Below, in pieces: positions 1 through 10,360 of a stretch of DNA of 17,210 nt. Below the pieces are notes generated by a model. The model saw only the letters and a list, made by a program, of their open reading frames with translations, ran no database searches and had not been told where the DNA came from. The stretch covers positions 218,855 to 236,064 of the forward strand of contig NW_019091670.1 of the NCBI RefSeq assembly GCF_001949145.1. Direction: 5' to 3'. The stretch's first letter is position 1. Each line of letters opens with the position of its first letter. The DNA is from Acanthaster planci. Taxonomy: Eukaryota; Echinodermata; Asteroidea; Valvatida; Acanthasteridae. Both the position numbers and the translations under genes were made by a program.

Positions 1-1735
1 CCGTGGTTAAAATTGTCGAAAGCTGTCTTTTGGTCCAAGTTGACCACGGCTGAAGGTACATAGTTAAAATAACAGAAATTAATGATATCTCTAATAAGAG
101 AAATATTATCAGTAACTCTGGTCCTGGTGGACCACATTACCAATAAATTGTTTTAAACGATTGGCTAGCAACTTGGCAAAAATTTTATAGTCCGTATTTA
201 GGAGGGAAACCGGACGCCAATTGGCTACATCAGAAAGGTCTCCCTTTTGGGGAATCAGCGTAATGACAGCTCGACGAAAAGAATGCGGAAGAATTTTGGA
301 GCTGCAAGCGAAGGAAATAGCATAGAGAAAATCATAGGGGCAAGAAGGACTGAATGAATTCCGACGTAAGACCGTCCAGGCCGGGAGTTTTGTTTCTGCC
401 AAGTTGCTTGACCGCTGCATCCAGTTCTTCCAGACTCGGAGGAATGTCAAGTCTCGGTAAATCATTAAAAATTTGGTTCAGGGAACCCTCGTCAGTTTGA
501 GGTCGACTATACCGATTTTGATAGAAATTACGGACATGTTTTTTTATTTGAGTGGGATCGTTCGTAAGATCACCAGAGGGAAGACAGATAATCGACAGAG
601 ATTTAGACTGAGAGTGAGATTTTTCTAGGTTGAAAAAGTAGAAAGAACAGGTGTCAACTTCATTGACATGTTGAAAACGGGCTGTGACGAGGGCACCCCG
701 AGCTTCATTATTAAGAATCTTATTTAATTGATCTCTTTGTTCATTACGAACACATTTGGTATCGTCATTAAAATCTGGCGCAGACAGAAGGTTTTCATAG
801 TTTTGTTAATCCTAAGCAGGGTGTTACGTTTTTTCTCAGCTACTTTTGACCTGTACATTTGGGGGAAGGCTTTTATTTGAATCTTGCCGAAGTTCCACCA
901 CGAGCAAATGTCGGGTAATTCATTTTTGTCTCTCCCTCCAGCCAGACCAAAAGTCTGTTTGTCTGTCTGTCATTTCCCTGTAGGCCATATCGTCTAAAAG
1001 ATAGACACTTCCTTTACAGGTGGAGGAAGGAAGCTTAATGGTGACAGTCACAGACGAGTGGTCGGACAAAGAACAGGGAAGAATGTTACACAAATAGACG
1101 GAGGACACAAGAGTAGTGGGAAGGTAAAAACCGGTCCAGTCTGGCTTTTGAAATGCCATAGTGGCTGGAGGAGTTAACTCTATACCAGGTGTATTTCTTT
1201 TCACCAGGGTTCCGTCTGCGCCAGACGTCGTACAAGAAGAGTTTGTTAAGAATATTTTTGAGAGCCAAGAACTTTTTGGGGCTATTCTCTGTAGGCACAC
1301 CTAAGCGGTCTAACTCATTATCAAAAGGGCAATTAAAGTCACCTCCGACTAAATGACACCGTCACTGATGGGGTCGTAATGTTTGTAAATGCATTCGATG
1401 GCTTTTCAGGCTTCACTGTCAGATTGAGGGATGAGAATATTGTACAGATAAAATATGACGTTATTTTGAGAGATTTTAGCGTAAGTAACATGCCCATCAT
1501 AAACAGAGGAAGATTCAAGGACAGAAATATTATTTTTAATTAGAGTAGTGACCCCGGATCCACGCAAGGGGCTGGGATTACAGTAGGGAGTATAGCTAGG
1601 CCATGAACTCCAGGATACAAACTGATCGTTTTAAGTATTATGTTTCCTGAAGAAAAATGGAATCAGGTTTAGTGCAAAGCGTGTCAATATAGGTGTGAAG
1701 AGAGGCATGTTTAACCGGAGACGAACAGCAGTTTC
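1..1735 (-). pseudogene. LINE ORF2 remnant: endonuclease plus partial reverse transcriptase
   Basis: In an intact element this polyprotein nicks target DNA and reverse-transcribes the element RNA in the nucleus. Read 5' to 3' on the minus strand: an endonuclease start with SIFLQET (1641-1655), then GGDFN at 1332-1346, a segment with KKYTWYR and ARLDRFLPS near 1110-1200, and SDH at 1058-1066. A connecting segment follows with FWSGWRERQ (about 920-945). The RT fingers carry NKTPGLDG (about 370-395), then LIPQKGDL and NWRPVSLL (about 200-275), and motif A with LDQKTAFD (about 20-47). Frames change at least between 1130 and 1085, near 350, and between 109 and 47. A stop lies just ahead of GGDFN at 1350-1352. 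RT motifs B and C (including YADD) lie outside the window. Confidence 0.92.
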
Positions 1736-1849
1736 ATTATAAAAACATAAAAAGTGAAGTGAGTAAATTCCATAATGAGAAAAAGAGGAAGAAATTAGAC
1801 ATCTGGCTAGTTCAGGTTTTTTGTTTTTTTTTGCTTGATTTGACGGTTT

Positions 1850-2445
1850 TCAGGAAGGTAAGGAGTTCGTTGGGTTTAAGGGGCCTGTTGTAAGTGGGGA
1901 GACCGGCAGAGCCGAAAGGATCACCGTCGGCCTGCGATGCCTCCCACTGCGTCGAGTCCGTATCGGTACCGTCTGCCGCGGAGGCGGGCGTGGAGGGGTA
2001 GGAGCAGGAGTGGAAGGGACGGGCGTGGAGAGATTGGAAGAATCAGCATTGAAGGTTAGTGACAAGAACAGAATTTGGGATTTCAGGGTATACGTTTGAG
2101 AGAGTAATTCGGGTAGTAGGACGGATCAAGGGAGTCAGCTCGAGGAAAGAACCGTCATGGTTGAGTCTGCGCTGGACAGCGTCCTTGACGGCCTCCCTCG
2201 AGCTGTAAATAGCGATGCAACATTAGAAATACGAGAGGCAGAGACGATATCTTTAGCAAGGTGAACATTACTGAACGAATTGATGTAGGATTGTATGGAC
2301 ACAGAGTCAGTGGCACGAAAGGTAACACCATTGTTCCTCGGGTGACGAAACATTCAAGAACGTCACCAGGAACAATAGGCTAGGTAGGAGCAGACGCCCC
2401 TACGGTTGACTGCCCCTGAATAGCCTGCTCCGCCTGACTAGCCAT
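1850..2445 (-). pseudogene. LINE ORF1 remnant with internal deletion
   Basis: ORF1 of such elements encodes a nucleic-acid-binding protein that packages the element RNA. On the minus strand an ATG at 2443-2445 opens MASQAEQAIQG, with a stop after about 21 codons. Later pieces in other frames include GDVLECFVTRGT, DSVSIQSYINSFSNVHLAKD and then ELTPLIRPTTRITLSNVYP (about 2075-2150). That last stretch resembles the conserved core of Tx1-type ORF1 (a PL-x-RPTTR-x-x-x-SNV pattern, from memory). Directly after it the sequence jumps into a proline/arginine-rich tail (1850-2050, PAPTPPRPPPR), with no cysteine-knuckle region between, so the middle of ORF1 appears deleted. At least two frameshifts are also present. 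Confidence 0.7.
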
Positions 2446-2720
2446 AGTGGCAGGCCAAGACAGGGCGTAAAACTAAACAGGGACGAAACGAAAATGAATC
2501 TAAAAATACACTAAATTAAAAACACCCAAGGGACTGGAAACGGTCTTGCAATATCTACAAACAATATAAAGTACAGTGGTATGGAAATAATAATCAAACA
2601 AAGTCTAAATCACACAAAATTCCCAACTTACTCCGGAGCTCCAAAGACACACGTCTAAGCTAAAGAAGAAGAAGGAGAAGTTGTTTTTTGGAAGGGGAGG
2701 AAGAAGAGGGTGATTTTTTT
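2446..2720 (-). other. Probable LINE 5' untranslated region
   Basis: This stretch lies directly upstream of the ORF1 start on the minus strand and has no coding signal. Its outer part is purine-rich on the plus strand (aagaagaagaaggagaag and following), that is, pyrimidine-rich on the element strand. I assign it to the LINE by position only; the end point is not marked by a visible duplication. Confidence 0.4.
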
Positions 2721-3412
2721 AATGGCGTCTTGTCAACCCTAAGCCACGCCGGCTGGTGCAGCATTGGTTACCCCCTCCCCTGCGACTGCAGGGATGATTA
2801 TCAATGTGATGCGAATTAAATCTGAATGACAATAAATCAGCAAATCTGAAGGCACTGGACACCTGTTTCTCTTTTGTATACATACGGGTGCAAAGAGTTC
2901 TTCCAAAAGTCATCACAGTGTTTTCATTCGTCTCTACGTTCGATTGTTATTTCGTTTCAGCATTATGCGCAGGGAAAAAAAGCAAAGAGTAACACAGCGA
3001 TGAGAAAAAAGGGGAAAGCACAAGAAATGAAAACGAGATGAAACGGAACAAAAGCCACAAATTTGCCTTTGAAAAAAAACCCCAGTTGAACCCTTTCAGT
3101 CGTAAACTGTTTAGCCGATGCGTGTTCTGCCTCCCTCGGATTTGTCCTCCCTGGAAAAAGTGGTTGCCCCCCCACCGAAACGATCAATACAGCGCCCAGG
3201 CAGAGATATGTAGGACCTCAGTATGTTAAGGTCGGTGATCCTGGCCTTGGGAGGCTCGCTAGGAGGCCTAACTTGCTACAACATCAACGAAATCTCTCCC
3301 ATCCGTCCCACGTTCTTCACAAGGCTTCGGATCTGAAAGCGAACCCAGGCCTGTGTTAGTGTTAAAACAAACACAGAAAGTGAGCATTGAAGCTTTTAAC
3401 GATGAAGGTGGC
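2721..3412. other. No recognisable gene
   Basis: Short open frames on both strands here lack domains, splice context or codon regularity. A minus-strand frame at 2963-3187 ends in a hydrophobic stretch, but this comes from the A-rich run at 2970-3080 and I do not call it a gene. No RNA gene or recognised repeat was seen. Confidence 0.4.
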
Positions 3413-3640
3413 AAGTGAGAGAGGTTTGCAGTAGCACCATGCAAGGAGATCTCTTTCGAGTATGTGTGGTTCTGGAAAGAACCGGAGGGGTACTCAACGT
3501 TTTGCACAGTAGGCTTACGCTCTGACGGACAGCGCATAGTGTCCGACCGTTGAGTATAATCCTCCGGTTCTTTTCAGAACCACAAATATTCGGAAGATAT
3601 AACCTTGAATGGTGTACACTACCACAAACCCCTCTACTAA
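3413..3640. repeat. Long imperfect inverted repeat (hairpin)
   Basis: The left arm (about 3413-3499) and right arm (about 3548-3640) are reverse complements over roughly 85-90 bases with a 48-base loop. The inner 43-45 bases match best (3457-3499 against 3548-3592, sharing GGTTCTG, AAAGAACCGGAGG and ACTCAACG). Outward, matches continue through CAAGG and CACCAT to GTTTG, with a few gaps. Such a fold-back could be a MITE-like element, an inverted duplication or a small-RNA precursor. I see no target-site duplication or coding content. The short minus-strand frames crossing it are by-products. Confidence 0.8.
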
Positions 3641-4546
3641 ATTCGGAATGGTCAAACAGAAATATTGCAATATCTTGGCGCTAGTAGAAGTATACTTTAA
3701 GGGTGACTGAAAGTTTCCACGTGCTATCCGACAGCAAAGGAGCACAGATCTCGGCGACTGTCCCCAAGCGGGGTTATGCGTCAACGTGTCCTCAGAGGGG
3801 AAGAGTTTGTCTCACTCGGTTAGGCTCGAGTAAACCTTTTACAAAGTGCATTTGTTGTAGTAAATTAAAATTATAACAGAACATCCTCTGAGATACCCTG
3901 GAGACGCCAGCAACGCATTACCTGTATATCACAAAAACCTCAAAAGAGGCATTGTCTCCCAGAACAGGGACATTTGCCATGGGCTTGGGTACCTTCCGTT
4001 GACCTGGGGTCCTTTTGTTAATGCCCTACCATAAACTGATTAAGCAGGAACTTTAAAGATACGGGGCTGTCGTTTAAAAAGAAATAACGGTTAACTTGTG
4101 GTATTACAAGGAAGTCTGCAATCGAGGGGATCCGAGGCACAGGGCAGCCGTCAAAATGAATTCTCCTGCTATCAATCCTTTATAGAAATTAACTTCAGCC
4201 ACTTTTTAAACTCAAAAAGCCACGGGGAACAAATCTTTTTTGGATCCCAAAGCCCTTTTGAAAAAAATCCTTGTGTTCCGGGAGACATTCTCCTTTGCGG
4301 GGGACTGCGATTTAAAGGACAGTTTCTCTGCTCTTATGAGCTCTTTCACTGTCTGATGTTGATTTCTGCCTCGATCTCCGAGTGGGCTGTTTTCGTCTTT
4401 TCTTCTCGGGGGAGAGCAAAAACCGCTCCCGGGTACAGTACTGCACGTAACATACGCACACATACCATAAGTACATTGTGTGCAGTTTTGAAATTATTAA
4501 TTAATGTTCTTGACAAACGCACCGCACCCGAGACTTGATTCATTTT
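3641..4546. other. No recognisable gene
   Basis: The longest open frame, 146 codons at 4098-4538 on the plus strand, shows no domain, has mutually overlapping frames on the other strand, and ends where the LINE relic begins. I see no splice-site-flanked exon, RNA gene or clear repeat. The last few dozen bases may already be 5' remains of the LINE relic that starts at about 4547. Confidence 0.4.
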
Positions 4547-4950
4547 TTTAAAGACTTTACAAAGGCATTCGACATTTTTCCCCATGACATCCCACTTTTT
4601 ATTAGCCCACCAATATAACACATCTGGTAATATCTGACATTGGCTCAGAACTTTTATCACTGGTAAACAACAAAAGGTTCTGTTTCAAGGTTCTTACTCC
4701 TCCTGGTTTCCCGTTTTGTCTGGTGTCCCCCAGAGCAGCGTTCTTGGGTCACTTTAATTTATTGTTCATTAATGTTCTTCCACATTACGTGGTTTCTACT
4801 ACACTATTTTATTTGCCGACGATACTCTTCTTTTCAGACCAATCCATTCCCACCGAGATGAAGTCATAGTTCAGAATTATCATAATAGGACAAACACATT
4901 GAACAAGGCTCTGGTTCTTCCAGTTATATTTGTTTTACTGTACACTTCTT
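4547..4950 (+). pseudogene. L2/CR1-like LINE reverse-transcriptase relic
   Basis: Three RT signatures occur in order on the plus strand. Motif A is FKDFTKAFD (4547-4573) followed by PHDIP. Motif B is SGVPQSSVLGS (from 4719), where families usually have PQGS. Motif C is FADDTLLF (4812-4835), containing the catalytic DD. Between A and B, WLRTF and a QQKVLFQGSYSSW segment match the usual spacing. Motif A is in a different frame from B and C, and two in-frame stops lie between B and C, so it is dead. It is on the opposite strand from the LINE at 1-2720 and its motif style (SGVPQGSVLG type) is from a different clade, L2/CR1/Jockey-like. The 5' part is missing. Confidence 0.85.
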
Positions 4951-7310
4951 AGTGTTTTTAAATGTTTTGTTTAACTGTCTGTAATATTTGGCATTTTAAT
5001 TGATGTCTTGTCTTCGTGTGTATAAGTATGTCATATGTTTTTATATGATGTCTGTGGTATTGGATGTTGGCCTGTACGATAGGCTAGAGTCATTGACTTT
5101 TCTTCTCCTTGCATCTACTGCAGGCACTGGGTTTGGGTTATTATTTTTGATTATCATACCAAATAAATGAAAATAATAAGTCTCTCTTCTCTTACAGTCG
5201 TCATCCTTGACGCACAAAGATTGCGGAAATCGACCCAAGCTTATTACATATTCTGTCGTAATAAATTACAACTGGATGACCGTGAAAACTGAGTGAAAAA
5301 GCCACGCCGTTGCCATAGTAACGCTAGACGCCAATAACCTTTAAAAACGCACATAACATCGTCTTAATTAAAAAGATCCACTACGAAATTTATTGAATTC
5401 AGGGCCCTGCGTGTGTGGCACGCGATGTGCTTTGTGCAGGATGTTGCTTGAATAACGGTAAGGCCGACCGTTACTTCAAAATTACCGCTGTAAAGACAGG
5501 GGTCTCTATTTTTTGGTTCAGTTTCCATGGCGGGGGTGGGAACGAAGGCCATGCCATTATGAAAGACGAGTTGTTTTTTAGACCATTTTATTTCCCTTCC
5601 ACCCAAATCGGGTAAAAAGCCCCCAGGTTTCACCTTACCCCCCAAATAAAGAAAGGATGCATATAACGAAATCATCCATCCCGTGGGGAACTATTTTGTC
5701 CAACCAAAAATTTGGTTTTGGTTCCTCCCTTGAACAAAACTACTATCTATCTGACTACCAGGACGGCCAGCGGATGAGCGGTTCATCAGTATAAACTCAT
5801 TGCCACGTTAGGGCAAGCCTGGAATGCACTCTACGTGGTCACACCTCAGTATCTATGTTTAATCCAAATTTAATCTGTTTGCAGAGAGATCTGTATTTCT
5901 AAGAGAGGTAATTCTATTTTTGGTGGAGATATCTTTCTTTCTAATAGAGTATACATTTCCTGTTGAGGATGCTCTGTGAAGTCTGAGGTCATTGGGATGA
6001 ATTTATGCACCGAAATTCAAAAAGCTAGGGCTGATTAACTATTAACCGGAGTCCAATATCGTTGAAAAAAAGTTCACAACTTTCAGCAAATTTATCATCA
6101 TGGCTTTATAATAAACTTCAAACGATTTTACATTTATATACAACAGAAGTAAAGATCTATTAACACTGACCTTATTTCGGTAATAAACAAGTTTTTTATG
6201 GGTCGATTAATGTTTAATTGCTTGTTATTTCTACGGGATGATGTTGTCATGGGGTCAACGCAAACAATCTGGAAACCCATGTTTATCATTAAGTCTTTAA
6301 GATCTAATGACGTCATCGGCTTGATTCCTAATACTTTTTTAGAATAAAGGCCATCATATTGACTACTTTAAGAATAAATTTCGTCACACGTATCAACTGA
6401 AGATCTACTTCCAAAACGTTTCATCCTACTTCTAGAGGGAAACTGACTATTTATAACGTCACCGGTGCCAACTTGAATAGTACTTTCTTACCGGGAACTA
6501 AAATTGTTGGAAGCAAGTTCATATCTTTTATGCATTTCTAATAATAATAATGCATTTCTAAATTATAAAGTATTCTCAAAGTCAATTTTATATGGGTTTT
6601 GGACGAAACAATTATAATGTTCAATTATTGTTCGTTATTTGATATGTGATAAATTTCTATCATCTCATCAACTGAGAAGGAAATAGAGCTCACATTTTGG
6701 AATCTAGCAGACCGCGTATAGGGCAACAATTTAATTGGAAGTCTCAAGTCGCTTGAACTTCACTTTTGGAATGAATTAAGGATCAAATTTTAGGCAAATT
6801 TTACATTTTCAAAACCGTCATAGCAATAAAGTTCAGGATATTGCCGTGAAATCTTGTGCTAGCAGAACCTTGATGTGAAGTCATGCTTGCATTAGACAAA
6901 TTAAAAAATTACTTAACGTTAAAATCGACTTTTCAACCGTGACTTTGAAATTGAATGAAGGTGTTGCGATTTGGACTAACGTTTCTCACAACAATCCAAT
7001 TGAAATGCTTACCAGAAATAGGAAATTGGGTTTCTGTCTTACTACGATCATGGATTTCGGTGAAATAGTGTTAGCAAATCAGCCCTCTCACCAAACTAAT
7101 CATCACTCATAGATGATAAATCACAATCCATTCCTGAGCCCAAAGACTGCCACCCTTTTAAAAAGACCGTTTAGTTCTCGGAAGCTACGCAAATAATAGT
7201 TTAAATATTGAAAAGGTATTTTTGTATATCATATGTCTGTGACTCGACGAGCTTGAGAAATAAGTAATAATGGGCTCACTCTATCCCTTTGCCTCCATCA
7301 GCATCTACAG
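4951..7310. other. AT-rich stretch without recognisable genes
   Basis: The first ~100 bases may be 3' untranslated sequence of the LINE relic (T-rich, following its last coding-like residues), but no 3' end repeat marks this. The rest has only short frames shared between strands (for example 5364-5675). A small direct repeat of atgcatttctaa occurs at about 6531 and 6551, and one isolated TGACGTCA lies at 6308-6315. The part at 6000-7200 is very AT-rich and featureless to my reading. Confidence 0.45.
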
Positions 7311-7316
7311 GATCGT

Positions 7317-7329
7317 GTATAATAAATAC
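7317..7329 (+). promoter_or_regulatory. Possible TATA element of the PAN-domain gene
   Basis: GTATAATAAATAC lies about 180 bases before the start codon at 7510. It is the best TATA-like string in an otherwise mixed-composition stretch directly upstream. The transcription start is unknown, and AT-rich matches like this are common by chance in this window. Confidence 0.2.
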
Positions 7330-7509
7330 ACTGTCCAAGCTGACCTTTGAATATCGCCACGCCCCATGTCGTCATCATCTCTTCGTCTTGAACACCGATG
7401 GTGTAAAATATCAATAACAGTTAGATTCAGTCTTCGAGCAAACACATGACGTGCAGAAATGCGTTAATCCCCCGCCCCCACAACATACATTAGCAGACAC
7501 GCGTCGAAG

Positions 7510-7851
7510 ATGGCTGTTGTTCCTATGATAGTGCTGTGTTTGACCGCTTGTACGCCGTGTGGGGACCCTCACGAGAACCGCTCCTGCGTCCCTGGACTCA
7601 CAACAGACCGGCTGCATCGTAATTTCTATGGCATCGCCGATCGGAACTTGACGGGACACGGATACCGCCTCATGGAGGGGACTTCAAGGATTCGGTGTGT
7701 CCATGAGTGCCATTCAGATCCCCGTTGCTTCTCTGTCAATTTTTCGGACGGGACGGTGCCGAGTCTTTGTGAGTTGAACGTAGCTACCGCGACCTGTGCC
7801 CCTCACCACCTGGTTGATTGGAGTGGTGTCTTCTACTACGGGCCAGAAAAG
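7510..7851 (+). CDS. Secreted PAN/apple-like protein, exon 1
   Basis: 114 codons open from an ATG in a favourable context (gaagATGG) and end at a splice donor, AAG|GTATAA, with GT at 7852-7853 (phase 0). Residues 1-18 look like a signal peptide (hydrophobic VVPMIVLCLTA), so the product should be secreted or extracellular. Residues 26-111 resemble a PAN/apple module: C26, an NLTGHGY start, the core C63-x3-C67-x5-C73 (sequence CVHECHSDPRCFSVNF), then C87, C96 and a closing GVFYYGPE. Three N-glycosylation sequons are visible (N23, N46, N77). PAN modules bind proteins or glycans and are common in invertebrate secreted proteins. The frame reads one codon past the donor before a stop, which supports splicing. 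Partner and function are unknown. The domain call rests on cysteine spacing and flanking motifs only. Confidence 0.65.
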
Positions 7852-7976
7852 GTATAATGAAAAAGAAAAATGTTTTAATTTTGAGTGCAGCCGTTGAAAA
7901 TTAAAGGCCTACAGGCATAATGCGAGTCTTCTTGGTTTTATGTTTCCAGCACTAATTGTTCTTTACTTTTTGCCAG

Positions 7977-8069
7977 GAATGCAATCGGATGAAACCATCC
8001 TATTCAGAAAAGTATCGACAATGCTCAAGAATGTTATATACTGTTATAAACTGTACTTTTTATCCTTAA
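7977..8069 (+). CDS. Candidate terminal exon 2 of the PAN-like gene
   Basis: A 125-base intron (7852-7976) would end at a pyrimidine-rich acceptor (tttactttttgccag). The phase then matches exon 1, and the reading continues as ECNRMKPSYSEKYRQC for 30 codons to TAA at 8067-8069, adding three cysteines. It would give a small secreted protein of about 144 residues. An earlier acceptor-like AG at 7948-7949 would hit a stop after one codon. Exon 2 could instead be longer and spliced onward from a GT inside it (for example GTACTT near 8053), or the true exon could lie elsewhere. No polyadenylation signal sits close behind the stop; the first AATAAA-like cluster is near 8570. Confidence 0.35.
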   Translation, partial: ECNRMKPSYSEKYRQCSRMLYTVINCTFYP

Positions 8070-9968
8070 GAACTGACAGATCAAAACCAACTCCTTAAAC
8101 ACAGAAATTGCAGATGCAACACTGAGCACAACGAGGACGACCCTTAACAATACACCGTTACGTTTTTAACAAGGACGTTCTCTCTGATTTTTCGATTTTC
8201 CACGCTAATATTTTGTGTTTCATGTTGATCGTTCACAAACCAAACCCATCAATACTTCCCAAATAACATTCGAAATGCATGTATTTTCCAAATGAAACGA
8301 TTTCCTCCGTTGACTGAGGGATTTCGATGCTTCAAGCGTGTAATTCCAATGATGTTAACGCGGTCTTCATTTGAAAAGACAGGTGCATAAATTGAAGTCC
8401 TCAGAGTAACTGCTCGCCAAACTTGCTTGTCGGTCGTCCGAAACTGTGACTGCTTCTGATTGTCTCCTCTCTCCAGGATTCTTCAGGCTTGCGAGCTTGA
8501 GTGCCTAGGGCGCTTTTGAGGAATCTTCAGAGTAATTACCAGAAATTATGATAATAATAGCAAAAAATTTAATAAAAATAAAAAAGTCCAAATCAATAGC
8601 ATTTTGATAATTTGAAACTATAGCATATTTCCAGAGCATGAAGGCAGTGACGGTCCCAACGGTGCTGACAGCAAGTCTTTCCGTGTTGATTAAAGGAACC
8701 AGGAAATAGAAATATTTGTATAAATTTTACGAACAACCTTGAGATTGCATCTTTGGGTATGAAGTAACATGATTGAAAAGTTTAGTTTTTCATTTAAACC
8801 CACATTTTGATGCTTTTTTGGTTTTTATGCTAATACATATTTGCATATTCATGAGCAGAATTATGATGTCATCCAAGGAACTGAATCTCAATGTTGCACT
8901 GATTTGTGCACAGAAAATTTCTAGACTCCTTTAACCACTGCTGGTGGCAGATTTCATTTTCTTTAGCAGTATATTGCTGTGTAAGTACATGACAATAATC
9001 CAGCAAAAATCCTGTTCACAGAAAGGTTCCCAGATAGCAAATTTGGGGTTCACAATTTGAACATGAAAACATGTAACCTGAACCATATCTTCCTGGATTT
9101 ACATCAAAGCAAAAGCGCCCTCGTTTATCCAGAAATGCTTGGTCAATTTTTAATGTTTGAAAAAGTGCACCGTTCAGTTCGCATAATTCAAATAAGATGT
9201 CAAACAGTCTTCATAGGCCTAAAAAGAGTACAGAGACACACAAAAAGTGATTCTTAGAAAAATTCATTTCCTGGATCCTATAATGTGCCTGCACCGTAGG
9301 TGTGATGAAATAAAAATAGCTGTACACCCAGTCGAAAAACTGAACAATTACCGGCTTGGGTCAAAATTAAAAGCATTTTATGTACATGCAGATGTACATC
9401 CAAATATAGGTAGTCAACGCAGGGCAATAGATCGAATTCGTTTTACGACTCCAAAGCATCAGTGACAATTTTTGCTCTCTCGTACGATGGACAACAATGG
9501 AGGGAAGGACGTTGTTGAAGTCGGACAGCCTTTGCGCCCATCGCCCGTTTGAATTAAAGAATCTCCACTTTTTCTTCGTTTCTCCCAAACTGAATTAATG
9601 ACAGTTAAATGAACCTTCGAAAAACGAACCCACAACGCGCGTTGTTGAATGTAGTTGAAATCACACGTTTTTTGGTGTATACTGTTTTCAAAGAAAGCCA
9701 TGTGTCAGCATAATGCATCAGAAATCAGTACTTCACCAACTGCAGCCGCTAGGAGAGCTTCACAGACAACACAAGATAGAGACGTCAAGTTGTCTAACAA
9801 CAGACATTTTAGATACCACCTTGCCCTGGTATGGTAATAGTACAAGCTTCGAGCTTAGTGTCCGGGCGCGACTTAATAAAACACCTCTAACACTTTACAT
9901 GCAGAGTAGTGCACCCCGTCTGTATAGAGAAAACCACACCCTTTTCTTGGTTTTCTCGAGTCTCTCGA
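8070..9968. other. No recognisable gene
   Basis: AT-rich sequence with only short open frames (for example 9057-9257, 9247-9465, 9655-9837) that lack domains and overlap frames on the other strand. A/T-rich runs at 8540-8590 contain AATAAA-like strings. A palindromic octamer ATGTACAT is repeated near 9379-9398. No RNA gene or transposon motif was seen. Confidence 0.4.
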
Positions 9969-10013
9969 CCAATCAGAACGCTGGATTCTGCTGATTGACC
10001 GCCTGATTTGCAT
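9969..10013. promoter_or_regulatory. Inverted CCAAT boxes with octamer motif
   Basis: CCAATCAG (9969-9976) faces a reverse CCAAT-type box in CTGATTGAC (about 9991-9999), followed by the octamer ATTTGCAT (10006-10013). CCAAT boxes bind NF-Y and ATTTGCAT binds POU/Oct factors in animals. No coding exon starts within several hundred bases downstream, so this may be a relic of a transposon promoter or long terminal repeat rather than a host promoter. Confidence 0.3.
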
Positions 10014-10360
10014 AATTTGAGGAGCCGGTCCTTACCATGTCTAGTAGGGGTGTTCAATAAGTGAGGGATGTACTTATGATTAATTAAATTGTTCTTTTGA
10101 ATTCTTTTATTTTGCTGTATAGGCTTACGTATTATATTTTCAACTTTATGTCAACAATACAAGACGGTACGGGGCGTGGGAATAAAATATACAAAATGCT
10201 ATGGTAGTATTTATGTACTTGTGTTTATTTGGACGTGCATATGCATGGTGGATTCCTTTTGAAATAAACTAGAATAGATGAAAAGTTCATGTTTGGCACA
10301 ATTTGACCTTGCTTGTGAAATTATGGCATAATATGATGAAAGAGGATGAGACATACTGAC

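Larger units (their letters stand above)
1..2720 (-). mobile_element. L1/Tx1-group LINE, decayed, continuing past the left edge
   Basis: Non-LTR retrotransposon on the minus strand, with ORF1 on the right, then an APE-type endonuclease, a linker and the start of the reverse transcriptase. The 3' half lies beyond the window. Seen directly: an endonuclease GGDFN motif (1332-1346), an SDH motif (1058-1066), and RT segments with NKTPGLDG, LIPQKGD, NWRPVSLLN and LDQKTAFD. The DQ in RT motif A is, from memory, more like the Tx1 clade than mammalian L1. Many frameshifts and stops show the copy is dead. The right boundary near 2720 is a guess: the minus strand reads pyrimidine-rich at about 2640-2716, as an element 5' end might, and no target-site duplication was identified. 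Confidence 0.9.

Noticed and set aside
2745-2775. GGCTGGTGCAGCATTGG, weakly like a tRNA/SINE A box
   Set aside because: No B box (GGTTCGA-type) at the needed distance and no tRNA-like fold seen.
2963-3187. Minus-strand 74-codon frame with hydrophobic C-terminus
   Set aside because: The hydrophobic run is just the A-rich plus-strand stretch read in reverse; no start context or domain.
4098-4538. 146-codon open frame on the plus strand
   Set aside because: No domain, no splice or promoter context, and comparable overlapping frames on the other strand; ends at the LINE relic.
7941-7950. Earlier acceptor tgtttccag in the PAN gene intron
   Set aside because: In the required phase it meets TAA after one codon; the acceptor at 7976 keeps the frame open for 30 codons.
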